This document shows positions 1 to 7,935 of a DNA stretch of 64,000 nucleotides, one piece after another. The DNA lies in NCBI RefSeq assembly GCF_008369915.1, contig NZ_VSRN01000001.1:1830001-1894000 (forward strand). The letters run 5' to 3'. The notes under the pieces were generated by a model. The model did no database searches. It saw nothing but the letters and a program-made list of their open reading frames with translations, and had not been told where the DNA came from. Origin of the DNA: Dyadobacter sp. UC 10 (GTDB taxonomy: Bacteria; Bacteroidota; Bacteroidia; Cytophagales; Spirosomataceae). The number at the start of each line of letters is the position of its first letter. Position 1 is the first letter of the stretch. The translations under genes were made by a program, and so were the position numbers.

Positions 1-1626
1 AACGGTCATACCTGCGAATGTAAAAACGTCGCCCGGCTTCATCCAGGTTACAAAAGATTCCTCGACGGTACCCAGGTATTTTCCGCTTTGCAGCTTCACT
101 TTTATCCCCGTTTCCGAAACGATCGTTCCCATACTGAGCCGGTGGCGCAATGCGATGCGCCGGCTGGTAACTACATAGCGCCCATTGACACGCTCCACTT
201 TTTTATATTCATCATATACCGTAAGCGAAGAACTGCCCGTCGTAATATAACCCAAGAGCCACTCCCATTCCTGCCGGTTCAGGTATTGATATCCATAGCT
301 ATCGCGCACTTCCTCGAACAATTCTGCTTCGTCAAAACCTTCTCCGACTGCCAGCGTCATCATCCATTGAGCCAGCACATCAAATGCGTGAGCTACCGGC
401 GGCCGGTCTTCCAGTATATTCCTGGCAACTCCTTCCCGAAGCGAAACCGCCTCGATCAATTCCAACGCATTGGTTGGGCAAAAATAAATCTTGCTATCTA
501 CACCCGGCCGGTGGCCGCTCCTTCCGGCCCGCTGGATAAACCGCGCAATACTCTTCGGGCTGCCTACCTGAATAACCGTGTCTACGGGCCGGAAATCGAC
601 GCCTAAGTCAAGACTGGCTGTGCAGATGACGAGTTTTAATCTTTCATCGTGCAAGGCTTCTTCCACCCAATCGCGGATTTCGCGGTCGAGCGAAGCGTGG
701 TGGAGTGCCATAATGCCAGCGAACTCAGGATATTTTTCAATGATAGTCCGGTACCAGATCTCGGTACCCGACCTTGTATTGGTAAAAAGCAGCGTAGTAC
801 TGCTCTGGTTCACGATTTGAACCACCTGATCCACCAAACGCGTACCCATATATCCCGACCATGGAAGTGTCTCAACCCGCTCAGGGATAATGCTTTCCAC
901 CAAAATCTTCTTGTCTGTATTCGCTTTGACGATCACCGAATTTTCCTCCGGAAAACGCATTCCCAGCAGCACCTGTTTGGCTTCGTTCAGGTTACCGATG
1001 GTCGCGGATATTCCCCAGGTTTGCAGGTTTGGATTCATATGCCGGAGCCTTGCAATCGCGAGTTCGGTCTGTGTGCCGCGTTTGCTACCCATTAATTCGT
1101 GCCACTCATCGACTACAACTGTATGCAGGTTTTTGAACAGCTCCGAATTGTTTTTTTGCGCAAACAAAATATGAAGACTTTCCGGGGTAATGATCAATGC
1201 ATCTGGCATTTGCTTCTTCTGGTCGCTGCGGTCTTTGGCATTGGTATCGCCCGTTCGCATTCCGACTCGCCAGGTCAGGTTCATTTCCAGTGCAGCCAAT
1301 TCCATATTGCGGAACAGATCTTTGGATAATGCGCGCAGAGGCGTGATCCAAAGTACCTGTAACCCTTTTTTTGCCTTAGATTCTTTTGATTTAGCTTTCG
1401 GTTCTTTTGAGCTGGCTTTCGGTTCTTTTGCAGGAAGCGAATTAATGTGCCGGATCAGGATCGGGACCCATAGTGAATAGGTCTTTCCGCTGCCGGTAGG
1501 CGCGTTCACCAGGCCACTCTTCCCAGCGAGGTACGCAGCAGCCGCTTCTTTCTGAAATGCGGCCCATTTCCATCCCTTGTTTTTAAACCATTGTTCAGCA
1601 ATAGTATGTCCGCGGGATTTGGTCAA
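1..1626 (-). CDS. ligase-associated DExH-box DNA helicase (Lhr-like), C-terminus off the window
   Basis: Superfamily 2 helicase expected to unwind DNA in repair together with the ligase and exonuclease encoded just upstream. The start I infer is TTG at 1626; there is an in-frame stop eight codons upstream and no early in-frame ATG. The first residues include Walker A NAPTGSGKTYS around residue 45. Further on come VVDEWHELMGSKRG (motif II, DEWH rather than DEAH, typical of this subfamily) near residue 175 and QRAGRSGHRPG (motif VI) near residue 368. 542 codons are visible of a family that usually has about 800, so the C-terminal domains lie beyond position 1. It follows the ligase gene by 69 nt on the same strand and is probably co-transcribed. 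The known fourth partner, a metallophosphoesterase, would be expected off the left edge. Confidence 0.9.
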   Translation of the reverse strand, partial: MTKSRGHTIAEQWFKNKGWKWAAFQKEAAAAYLAGKSGLVNAPTGSGKTYSLWVPILIRHINSLPAKEPKASSKEPKAKSKESKAKKGLQVLWITPLRALSKDLFRNMELAALEMNLTWRVGMRTGDTNAKDRSDQKKQMPDALIITPESLHILFAQKNNSELFKNLHTVVVDEWHELMGSKRGTQTELAIARLRHMNPNLQTWGISATIGNLNEAKQVLLGMRFPEENSVIVKANTDKKILVESIIPERVETLPWSGYMGTRLVDQVVQIVNQSSTTLLFTNTRSGTEIWYRTIIEKYPEFAGIMALHHASLDREIRDWVEEALHDERLKLVICTASLDLGVDFRPVDTVIQVGSPKSIARFIQRAGRSGHRPGVDSKIYFCPTNALELIEAVSLREGVARNILEDRPPVAHAFDVLAQWMMTLAVGEGFDEAELFEEVRDSYGYQYLNRQEWEWLLGYITTGSSSLTVYDEYKKVERVNGRYVVTSRRIALRHRLSMGTIVSETGIKVKLQSGKYLGTVEESFVTWMKPGDVFTFAGMTV

Positions 1627-1695
1627 GGGTGTTACGGGTTAAATGGATTATACACTTAATAGTGATTAAAAATAGTCTGAGATCAATTAACGAAC

Positions 1696-3294
1696 TCAAT
1701 GATACAATGCTAAAATTCCTTTCAAATTCTCCAAAGTATCAGCTTCGGCTGCTTTCTTATCCTTCCGCCACCTCAAAATCCTTGGAAAGCGCACTGCAAT
1801 CCCTGACTTATGGCGGGATGATTCATTAATACCCTCAAAGCCAATTTCAAAGACCAGCTCGGGCTTCACAGTCCGCACCGGTCCGAATTTTTCGAGGATA
1901 TTTCTTTTGATAAAATAATCTACCTGCCCGATCTCCTGGTCTGTTAATCCTGAATAGGCTTTTGCAACAGGGACTAGTTTTCCATCTTCTCCCCAGACTG
2001 CAAAAGTGTAATCCGTAAACAATTCAGCTCTCCTTCCTGAGCCCTTCTGCGCATAGATTAAAACTGCATCTACACTGAGCGGATCCACTTTCCATTTCCA
2101 CCAATCGCCCTTTTTCCGGCCGACCTGATAGGTGCCCGCTTTGCGTTTGATCATAAAACCTTCTGCATTCTGTTCACGCGAAGTAGAATGCAAATCGCGC
2201 AGGTCTTGCCAATCTTTGAAATCGATTAGTGGCGAGAGATAAAATACAGTTTGTCCTGCGACCTGGCTGTGCAGTAATTCTAACTCAGCGCGGCGCTGTT
2301 CCTGGGTCAAACCACGAATATCCACGCCATTTTCTTCCAGCATATCGTAGCCGAGGAATGCAATAGGCGCTTCTTCGAGGACTTTTTTGGATAGATTTTT
2401 TCGACCAATGCGCGTTTGTAAAACATTAAAAGGCATTGGTTTTCCTTCCTGATAGGTCACAATTTCACCGTCGAGCACGGTACCATTTGGCAAAACATCC
2501 GCTAAGAAATGCAGCTCGGGGAATTTTTCGGTAGAAAGTTCTTCTCCCCTGGTCCAGATGAAAAGCTCGTTGTTCCTGTGTATAATCTGCGAGCGGATCC
2601 CGTCCCATTTCCATTCTGCAAACCAGTCTTTCGGTTCACCTAGATCTGAAACATCTCCCTCGATTTGATACGCTAAATAATAAGGATAGGGTCGCGACGC
2701 ATTGTCATTTTCGCCCTTATCCAGTATCAGTTTTTCAAAGGTAGTATCCGCCGGTTCCCACTGTCCCATTACCCGGTGCGCGATCACATTCGAATCTATT
2801 TCCGTCGCCTCTGCCAATGCCCGCACGACCAGCGTTTGCGAAACGCCAATGCGGAAACTGCCCATTAAAAGTTTATTGAAAACAAAGATTTCATGTTGCG
2901 AAAGCTGCATCCACGCCTGAATAATATGGTCGCGCTTTTCCTGGTCAGTCATTTTTGGTAGCAGCCCTAAATAGTAAAACCAGTCGGTCAGTGATTTATC
3001 GGAGTCAAATGTTTGATTTTTCGGTAAAATCAAAGAGATGGTTTCTCCCAAATCACCTACACTATGATAACTCTCCTGAAAAAGCCACATTGGAATCTGT
3101 GCTTCCTCGGCCGCCCATTCTTTTACCATTGTCCGGTTTACTTTAAAAGAAGGCCGCCTGCCGGTAAAAAGGGTTAATGCCCATATCTTATCCTCGTCCG
3201 AAGCCGACAGAAAATACTGTTTCAGCAGCTCCACCTTTGCATTGGTTTTGTTGGTACGGTCAAGGTTCATGAAGAGTTCTGCGAATTGTTTCAT
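1696..3294 (-). CDS. ATP-dependent DNA ligase (ligase-associated repair cluster type)
   Basis: Seals nicked DNA using ATP through a covalent lysyl-AMP. The 532-residue protein has an N-terminal all-helical domain (residues 1-200), then the adenylation domain with the KxDG signature EWKWDGIR, in which K229 is the nucleotidyl-accepting lysine, and a C-terminal OB-fold domain. The late motif DWWKWK is also visible. Length and layout fit the bacterial ATP-ligase family that travels with an exonuclease and an Lhr-like helicase (PP_1105 type), not LigD. Its ATG overlaps the exonuclease stop as ATGA, indicating translational coupling. The organism presumably also has the NAD-dependent LigA elsewhere, so this is likely a dedicated repair enzyme. 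Confidence 0.93.
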   Translation of the reverse strand: MKQFAELFMNLDRTNKTNAKVELLKQYFLSASDEDKIWALTLFTGRRPSFKVNRTMVKEWAAEEAQIPMWLFQESYHSVGDLGETISLILPKNQTFDSDKSLTDWFYYLGLLPKMTDQEKRDHIIQAWMQLSQHEIFVFNKLLMGSFRIGVSQTLVVRALAEATEIDSNVIAHRVMGQWEPADTTFEKLILDKGENDNASRPYPYYLAYQIEGDVSDLGEPKDWFAEWKWDGIRSQIIHRNNELFIWTRGEELSTEKFPELHFLADVLPNGTVLDGEIVTYQEGKPMPFNVLQTRIGRKNLSKKVLEEAPIAFLGYDMLEENGVDIRGLTQEQRRAELELLHSQVAGQTVFYLSPLIDFKDWQDLRDLHSTSREQNAEGFMIKRKAGTYQVGRKKGDWWKWKVDPLSVDAVLIYAQKGSGRRAELFTDYTFAVWGEDGKLVPVAKAYSGLTDQEIGQVDYFIKRNILEKFGPVRTVKPELVFEIGFEGINESSRHKSGIAVRFPRILRWRKDKKAAEADTLENLKGILALYH

Positions 3295-4430
3295 AGTTCG
3301 CGGCCTCCTTTCTCCCCTAAATCCCCTTCCCCTAAATCCCCTAGAGGGGACTTTTTAACGTCGAGGGAGGCTTTGTGTTGCTCGTAACTTTCAGTTGCTA
3401 CTGCGGCGTCCTGCACTACTTCTTCTTCCTCATTTTCATCTTCGTTTCCGTACATGGTGTGCACCTCGCCGGCTTCGATGCCGTTTTCATTCAGCCAGCG
3501 GGAGAAAATACTGGTATAGCCGTGGGTTACATATACTTTTTCAGCTTCTGTTTCTTTCACGGCGCGGTTTAAATCAGGCCAGTCGACGTGGTCGCTCAAA
3601 ACGAAACCCTGATCCACGGCGCGACGGTTCTTGGCACCGCGCAACGCCATCCAGCCGGAACAGTAGCCGAGAGAATAGGGATTGAATTTTTTGATCCACG
3701 TGCTGCTATCCACCGAAGGTGGGGCTAATACTAATGCACCTTTGAACAGTTTTCGGTCAGTTTCTTTGGTAACCAATGTCAGCTCAGGCAAGTCGTGACC
3801 GGCCTGGCGAAGTCTGTCGTTTAATGTAAATATGGCGCCGTGGGCGTAGATAGGTTCGTCGGGCAGTTGAATATTCTTCAAAATACGCTGCATTTTACCC
3901 AAAGAATAGCCCATTAAAACGCTGGCTTTTCCTTCGACTTTATTTTGGGCCAACCAGGTATCGATTTCGCTCATCACTTCATGCTGCGGCTGCCACTTGT
4001 AAACGGGCAGACCAAATGTTGATTCTGTAATAAATACATTGCATTTGACAGGTTCGTAAGGCACTGCGAAATGGTCGTCTTCCAGCTTATAATCTCCGCT
4101 CGCAACCCAAACTTCACCTTTGTATTCCACCCTGATTTGCGCCGAGCCGATAATATGTCCGGCCGGATGGAGCGAAAAAGTGACACCATTGATCACGAAT
4201 TTCTCTCCGTATTCGACAGTTTGCAAAGAAATATCCTGACCTAACCGAAGCCTCAAAATGGGCTCACTGTCTTTGTGTGCGAGATAATGCTTACTTCCCC
4301 AGCGCGCGTGGTCGCTATGAGCGTGCGTGATAATCGCTTTATCGACAGGGATCCAGGGATCAATGTGCGCGTCTGCGACGGAGCAGTAAATGCTTTTTCC
4401 GGTAAATTGAAGTAGCGGCTGTGCTGGCAT
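3291..4430 (-). CDS. ligase-associated DNA exonuclease, metallo-beta-lactamase fold
   Basis: Predicted 3' processing nuclease of the SNM1/CPSF-like metallo-beta-lactamase group, first gene of the repair operon. The zinc-binding signature HAHSDH lies at residues 36-41. HPAGHIIGSAQ (motif 3) and SDHVDWPDL near residue 280 fit the family. The conserved body ends around residue 325. The last roughly 50 residues are an acidic stretch followed by KKSPLGDLGEGDLGEKGG, which reads like translated intergenic repeat DNA (positions 3311-3356) rather than conserved protein. The gene overlaps the ligase by 4 nt. There are no secretion signals, so it is cytoplasmic. Confidence 0.9.
   Translation of the reverse strand: MPAQPLLQFTGKSIYCSVADAHIDPWIPVDKAIITHAHSDHARWGSKHYLAHKDSEPILRLRLGQDISLQTVEYGEKFVINGVTFSLHPAGHIIGSAQIRVEYKGEVWVASGDYKLEDDHFAVPYEPVKCNVFITESTFGLPVYKWQPQHEVMSEIDTWLAQNKVEGKASVLMGYSLGKMQRILKNIQLPDEPIYAHGAIFTLNDRLRQAGHDLPELTLVTKETDRKLFKGALVLAPPSVDSSTWIKKFNPYSLGYCSGWMALRGAKNRRAVDQGFVLSDHVDWPDLNRAVKETEAEKVYVTHGYTSIFSRWLNENGIEAGEVHTMYGNEDENEEEEVVQDAAVATESYEQHKASLDVKKSPLGDLGEGDLGEKGGREL
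3311..3356. repeat. CCCCTAAATCCCC direct repeat forming the 3' end of the exonuclease gene
   Basis: Two direct copies of CCCCTAAATCCCCT (3314-3327 and 3329-3342) run into a near-palindrome CCCCTAGAGGGG. On the minus strand this encodes the SPLGDLGEGDLG tail of the exonuclease. The repeated unit looks like the CCCCTAAA-type intergenic repeat I recall from other Bacteroidota genomes. That recollection is not a search result. Confidence 0.55.
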
Positions 4431-4587
4431 GATCCAGAAATCATGAAAAGTGTGCCAGCCCCGAATATGGGTTGTCTGACCTGCGCAGATAGCCCGCTGT
4501 TCTTAAAATGCCGCAGGATAATCGGATTTGAATCGCTAAATTGTGTTTATGTAAATTGTTGGATCACGCTTCAAACACTTTACACAC

Positions 4588-5193
4588 ATGGGATTTGCAC
4601 TTATGGTCGAGCCGAGATATACCGTATCCGAATACCTCAAACTGGAAGAGGAAAGCGAAGTCCGTCATGAATATTATGACGGAGAGGTGTTTGCTATGGC
4701 CGGCACGTCGATGAATCATAACCGCATTGTTGGCAAACTGCGGGCGATTTTTGAGAAACGGTTTCAGCCCGATGGATGTGATGTATTTACAGAAAATGTC
4801 AAAGCCGAAGTCACCCCGGATCTTTGTTATGCATATCCCGATCTGATTCTGACATGTTCAGCCGAGGATAGAGATGGAGTTTATATTGTTAAAAATCCCA
4901 CGATCCTGGTTGAAGTCCTTTCCAAAACATCCATTTCAAAGGATAGAGGATTCAAGTTAAGAATGTACAAGCAAATACCTTCTCTACAATATTATCTGCT
5001 GGTTTCTCAAAATGAATTCTATGTAGAATTATACAGCCGCTCCATCCATGGAAATTTATGGAATTATCAGAGTTTTGAAAATCCGGTTGACAAGATTGTG
5101 TTTGAGCCGCTGAAATTTGAGATTCTTCTGTCGGCGATTTACGAGAACATCAAGTTTTGGGGTCCGGAAGAGAAGACGCTACCTGAAGAGTAG
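4588..5193 (+). CDS. Uma2 family endonuclease-like protein
   Basis: About 200 residues of the Uma2 (formerly DUF820) family, a PD-(D/E)xK nuclease-like fold of unknown biological role that is expanded in cyanobacteria and Bacteroidota. Visible are the typical opening YTVSEYLKLEEES, the active-site region YPDLILTC (Asp near residue 86), ILVEVLSKTS (Glu and Lys near 107-112), and D..FKLRMYKQIPSLQYYLLV. Translation may begin at 4588 or five codons later at 4603 (MVEPRYT), which matches family starts better. It is monocistronic and followed by a repeat-rich gap. A DNA substrate has not been shown for most members, so the nuclease function is inference from the fold. Confidence 0.85.
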   Translation: MGFALMVEPRYTVSEYLKLEEESEVRHEYYDGEVFAMAGTSMNHNRIVGKLRAIFEKRFQPDGCDVFTENVKAEVTPDLCYAYPDLILTCSAEDRDGVYIVKNPTILVEVLSKTSISKDRGFKLRMYKQIPSLQYYLLVSQNEFYVELYSRSIHGNLWNYQSFENPVDKIVFEPLKFEILLSAIYENIKFWGPEEKTLPEE

Positions 5194-5213
5194 AAATTGA
5201 TCGGGTTCTCACT

Positions 5214-5383
5214 TAGGAGGCTCCGCAGGAGCCGAGGCTGAAATTCATACATATTTTTCTATAAACAGGAAGCTCCTACGGAGCCAACACATTCGCCAAC
5301 TCGCAAACTCGTTCCGGTAGGAACATCCTGTTTATAGAAATAACATTCACCTCTCTTTATACGGACTCCAGAGGAGCCTCCTA
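5214..5383. repeat. nested inverted-repeat element (MITE/REP-like)
   Basis: The outer arms TAGGAGGCTCC (5214-5224) and GGAGCCTCCTA (5373-5383) are perfect inverted repeats. Inside lie a second perfect pair, TTTCTATAAACAGG (5256-5269) and CCTGTTTATAGAAA (5327-5340), and three small palindromes: GGCTCC-GCA-GGAGCC, GCTCC-TAC-GGAGC and GTTCC-GGTA-GGAAC. No ORF is present. Related sequence recurs at 9910-9980. It may serve as a terminator between the Uma2 gene and the convergent small gene, but its nested structure goes beyond a simple terminator. Confidence 0.75.
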
Positions 5384-5398
5384 TTACTTGTCGCGTCC

Positions 5399-5605
5399 TT
5401 ACTTTCCAAGTTTGGCAAGCAGCGTGGCAACTCCTAGCTGGTTTACAATATGTACCCGCATTTCAGGAGTAATATTTTCCAGATCTGTACTAAACAAAAA
5501 ACTCTCGACCATGTAATGCAGCGATTCGACCATTTCACTGGCACCATCGGTTCGAAAGAATGCTTTGATAGTTTCATCTTGCTCAGTAAGCGCTTGATTT
5601 GCCAA
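5399..5605 (-). CDS. unrecognised small protein, module gene 2 (copy A)
   Basis: 68 residues from a TTG start, with no family I recognise. It is clearly homologous (about 55% identical by eye over 62 residues) to the protein at 10339-10614. The conserved core reads ENxTPEMRVHIxNQL followed by TLxxKLG, preceded by FFxxDG and a helical stretch. It is probably a soluble, helical protein. It follows module gene 1 on the same strand by 91 nt. Homology to copy B continues about six residues upstream of the TTG (in-frame EHTETD). The only nearby ATG (5625) is in a different frame, so the 5' end may be frameshifted or may use a non-ATG start. Function unknown. Confidence 0.6.
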   Translation of the reverse strand: MANQALTEQDETIKAFFRTDGASEMVESLHYMVESFLFSTDLENITPEMRVHIVNQLGVATLLAKLGK

Positions 5606-5652
5606 ATCGGTTTCAGTGTGTTCATAGTTTTAAAATAGTTTAATTGAAAGAA

Positions 5653-5676
5653 AATTTACGGAGTTTTGCGTAAATT
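5653..5676. promoter_or_regulatory. palindromic operator-like site between module A genes
   Basis: Perfect inverted arms AATTTACG and CGTAAATT around the 8-nt centre GAGTTTTG. Its reverse complement matches the site at 5921-5944 at 21 of 24 positions. It lies between module genes 1 and 2, 48 nt or more upstream of gene 2. Repetition of one palindrome at both positions suggests a binding site for a module-encoded or dedicated regulator. Inference from sequence only. Confidence 0.5.
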
Positions 5677-5696
5677 CTGGATAAATAAAAAGCCGG

Positions 5697-5906
5697 TCAA
5701 GGCTTATATCTGACTACGGTTTCAATCTCAAAATGACCATACTCCATTAAAATCTGGCGCATTCTCTTTTCTGAAATTCCTCTTCCGTAAATATAGTCTT
5801 GCATTGCCTGAACCGCTTTCCCCTTCTTTTGATCAGGGCTTAATTCCGGATACAAATTTTTAACCCACCAGTCAAATGCCTCAGATACAGAAGAAAAGGT
5901 CTTCAT
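5697..5906 (-). CDS. unrecognised small protein, module gene 1 (copy A)
   Basis: 69 residues, no family recognised. Its paralogue at 10068-10277 is about 40% identical by eye. Conserved features are SxxEAFxW near the N-terminus, LxPDxKKG in the middle and GISxKxMxxIL near residue 43, then a terminal strand ending in YK. The GIS..M..IL segment could be a short helix-turn-helix-like element. A DNA-binding role would fit the palindromes flanking the gene, but this is inference. The ATG at 5906 directly follows a -7 box (5909-5916). It is the first gene of a two-gene unit with 5399-5605. Confidence 0.7.
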   Translation of the reverse strand: MKTFSSVSEAFDWWVKNLYPELSPDQKKGKAVQAMQDYIYGRGISEKRMRQILMEYGHFEIETVVRYKP

Positions 5907-5908
5907 TT

Positions 5909-5944
5909 CAAAAGTAAAGAAATTTATGTAAAACTCCGCAAATT
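5909..5944 (-). promoter_or_regulatory. promoter with embedded palindrome, module A
   Basis: On the minus strand TACTTTTG (5909-5916) matches the Bacteroidota -7 box TAnnTTTG. TTTG at 5939-5942 is 22 nt upstream and can serve as -33. The 24-nt palindrome 5921-5944 (AATTTATG, 8-nt centre, CCGCAAATT arm) fills the space between them. An operator in this position would block RNA polymerase. The -7 box is only 2 nt from the start codon, so the leader would be minimal. Confidence 0.5.
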
Positions 5945-6019
5945 GCTCTAAATATTTGCTTGCCCGAATATCGGGTATTTACTAGTAATACCATTTGCCG
6001 CACATTATAAAGTTTCCAA

Positions 6020-7780
6020 TTACTTAATCCCAACCACTTCACTCACCTGCGAAACTCCATTCTCATTAAAAGCCTCAATCTTGAAATAATAAGGCACGCC
6101 CACATTTAATGCGCGGAGCTCGAATGCATTTGGCTCATCGTTCCAAAACTGGTAAGTCTGATATAATTTGTCCGGCGCGATGCCCCAGAGCACATTGTAA
6201 CCAATCGCGCCAGGCACTTTTTCCCATTTTAAATCCACATTCCGGGCGTCTTTTTGTCTGACTGCGGTAAAGCTTTTCGGAGTAGCCGGCGCTTTTCCAA
6301 AACCATTTCCAAAAACGCGGAATTCGCTGATCGCCAGATTGGGCGAGGCTACGTAAATATGTTCGTAGCGTACATATCTGGCTTTTACAGGTTTAGATAA
6401 TTCAATATAAGCAGCTGGCCGGTCGCGTTTTGGTTGGTTGGAAAGATCTGCGGCCAGCTCCCATTTCTTGCCATCTTTGGAAGTAAGGACCTTGAATTGG
6501 GTGTAAATTTTTTCGGGTTTGTTGTCAAAAATGTCGGATTTGTAATCAGAATAATTGACTTGTACTGCTTTGATTTCCTGCTCTGTTTGCAGGTCGATTG
6601 TTAAAGTTTCGCCGGGCTTATTTTGCTTTGCGGCCCAGAAAGTTCTGGGATTTTCGTCTGTAATTTTAGCCGCAGCCATTGTATCCAGTGTAGATGAAGC
6701 AGTTACAGGCTTTTTATACGATAAAAGCATCCAGCCGGTAAACTGCTCGTCGCCTTTTCCGGTCCACGTTTTGGTCGTCATTTTGTGCGGGAAATCGCCG
6801 AAACGGGTGTTTGCAAACATTTGTCCGTCTTTATCGAAGCCGGCCGGATACATCACAATCCGCCGCTCCATTCCCCAGTTCAGCCCGATCCACGTTGTGC
6901 CGGTGTTCCAGTAATTTCCGAAATTATCCTGAAATGTATTCCCGTGACCCGCGCCTGTTGCAAATCCACCTGGTTTGTAAGAAACAGGATTGTAGGGCGC
7001 ATACGTAAATGGGCCGAGCGGATCGTCGCTCACGTAGGTACCATTCGCGTATACATTGTATTCCGTGCCGGGCGCGCCGTATTGGAGGTAATATTTGCCC
7101 TTGTGCTTCGTCATCCACGCGCCTTCTGTGAATGGTTTGAAAGGATCCGAATGGTTTGGCCCAAAACGCTCCCAGCCGTGATCGTATTGATTTAACCAAA
7201 ACATCGCCTTGTAATCTCCCTTGAACGCAAGTCTTTTAGAATAATCCAGCTCGGAGCCGAAAATCGGGTACACATTTGAGGAACCCCAGTACATATACCA
7301 TTTATCGGTATCAGGATCATGAAAAAGTGCCGGGTCCCACGGGCCGATGTCTTTGGGCAGTCGTGGCGTCCAGCGATTGTAGAACTCCCAAATGCCTTTT
7401 TCAGGCACTACGGAATATAAAATGGGCCGCGACTCGAATGTGGATTGAAATAAAAACAAAGTATCCCTCACCGAGACAGCTGCCGGTGCGCACATATCTT
7501 CAAATGGCCAGCGATTGGCAATGAGGTACTTCCAGTTCAGCATATCTTTCGAATGCCAGTAGCCGCCGGAAATCGTGACGAATAGGAAATATTCGCCTTT
7601 ATGATTGATTATCACCGGATCGGCGCCTGATCGGTAGCTGATGTTTTCGTTGAGTTGCTCAAAGTTGTATTTGTAATCGATATCCATCGGGTTGCAGTAG
7701 GTAGTCTGCGCGATGGAGGGAAATGCTGCCAGGGAAAAAAGGCAGCATGTTAATAGTGTGAGTTTGAAGTATTTATTCAT
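6020..7780 (-). CDS. secreted glycoside hydrolase family 43-like protein with F5/8C and fibronectin III domains
   Basis: Predicted to cleave arabinose- or xylose-containing plant polysaccharides outside the cytoplasm. I start it at 7780 (MNKYFKLTLL), which gives a clean signal peptide ending SIAQ; an ATG five codons upstream is less likely. A five-bladed beta-propeller covers about residues 35-345, with the GH43 acids in GADPV (Asp), PWDPALF (Asp) and TEGAWM (Glu). A discoidin-type carbohydrate-binding domain follows (about 350-490), then a fibronectin type III domain (about 495-586). No SusCD pair is adjacent, so it is a stand-alone enzyme. Substrate specificity within GH43 or the related GH117 group cannot be read from sequence alone. 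Confidence 0.85.
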   Translation of the reverse strand: MNKYFKLTLLTCCLFSLAAFPSIAQTTYCNPMDIDYKYNFEQLNENISYRSGADPVIINHKGEYFLFVTISGGYWHSKDMLNWKYLIANRWPFEDMCAPAAVSVRDTLFLFQSTFESRPILYSVVPEKGIWEFYNRWTPRLPKDIGPWDPALFHDPDTDKWYMYWGSSNVYPIFGSELDYSKRLAFKGDYKAMFWLNQYDHGWERFGPNHSDPFKPFTEGAWMTKHKGKYYLQYGAPGTEYNVYANGTYVSDDPLGPFTYAPYNPVSYKPGGFATGAGHGNTFQDNFGNYWNTGTTWIGLNWGMERRIVMYPAGFDKDGQMFANTRFGDFPHKMTTKTWTGKGDEQFTGWMLLSYKKPVTASSTLDTMAAAKITDENPRTFWAAKQNKPGETLTIDLQTEQEIKAVQVNYSDYKSDIFDNKPEKIYTQFKVLTSKDGKKWELAADLSNQPKRDRPAAYIELSKPVKARYVRYEHIYVASPNLAISEFRVFGNGFGKAPATPKSFTAVRQKDARNVDLKWEKVPGAIGYNVLWGIAPDKLYQTYQFWNDEPNAFELRALNVGVPYYFKIEAFNENGVSQVSEVVGIK

Positions 7781-7895
7781 ACAGGTATCATACATTAAAA
7801 TCTTTTTGTAATACCAAAATAGCTCATTTATATCGAAATGTGAGGCACCATTTTCAAAACCTTGTTGCAGAACAGCATTTCAAAGCGATAACTTT

Positions 7896-7903
7896 TACCT
7901 TTG
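7896..7903 (+). promoter_or_regulatory. -7 promoter box for tyrS
   Basis: TACCTTTG matches the Bacteroidota TAnnTTTG -7 element and lies 33 nt upstream of the tyrS ATG. No exact TTTG is present at the ideal -33 spacing. Confidence 0.4.
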
Positions 7904-7935
7904 CGCTTTGATTTGAAAAAGTATTTGAACTCACA

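Noticed and set aside
88..1480. several plus-strand frames across the first 1.5 kb
   Set aside because: All are antisense to the helicase, whose motifs I, II and VI are clear; the helicase simply lacks an ATG start and runs off the window.
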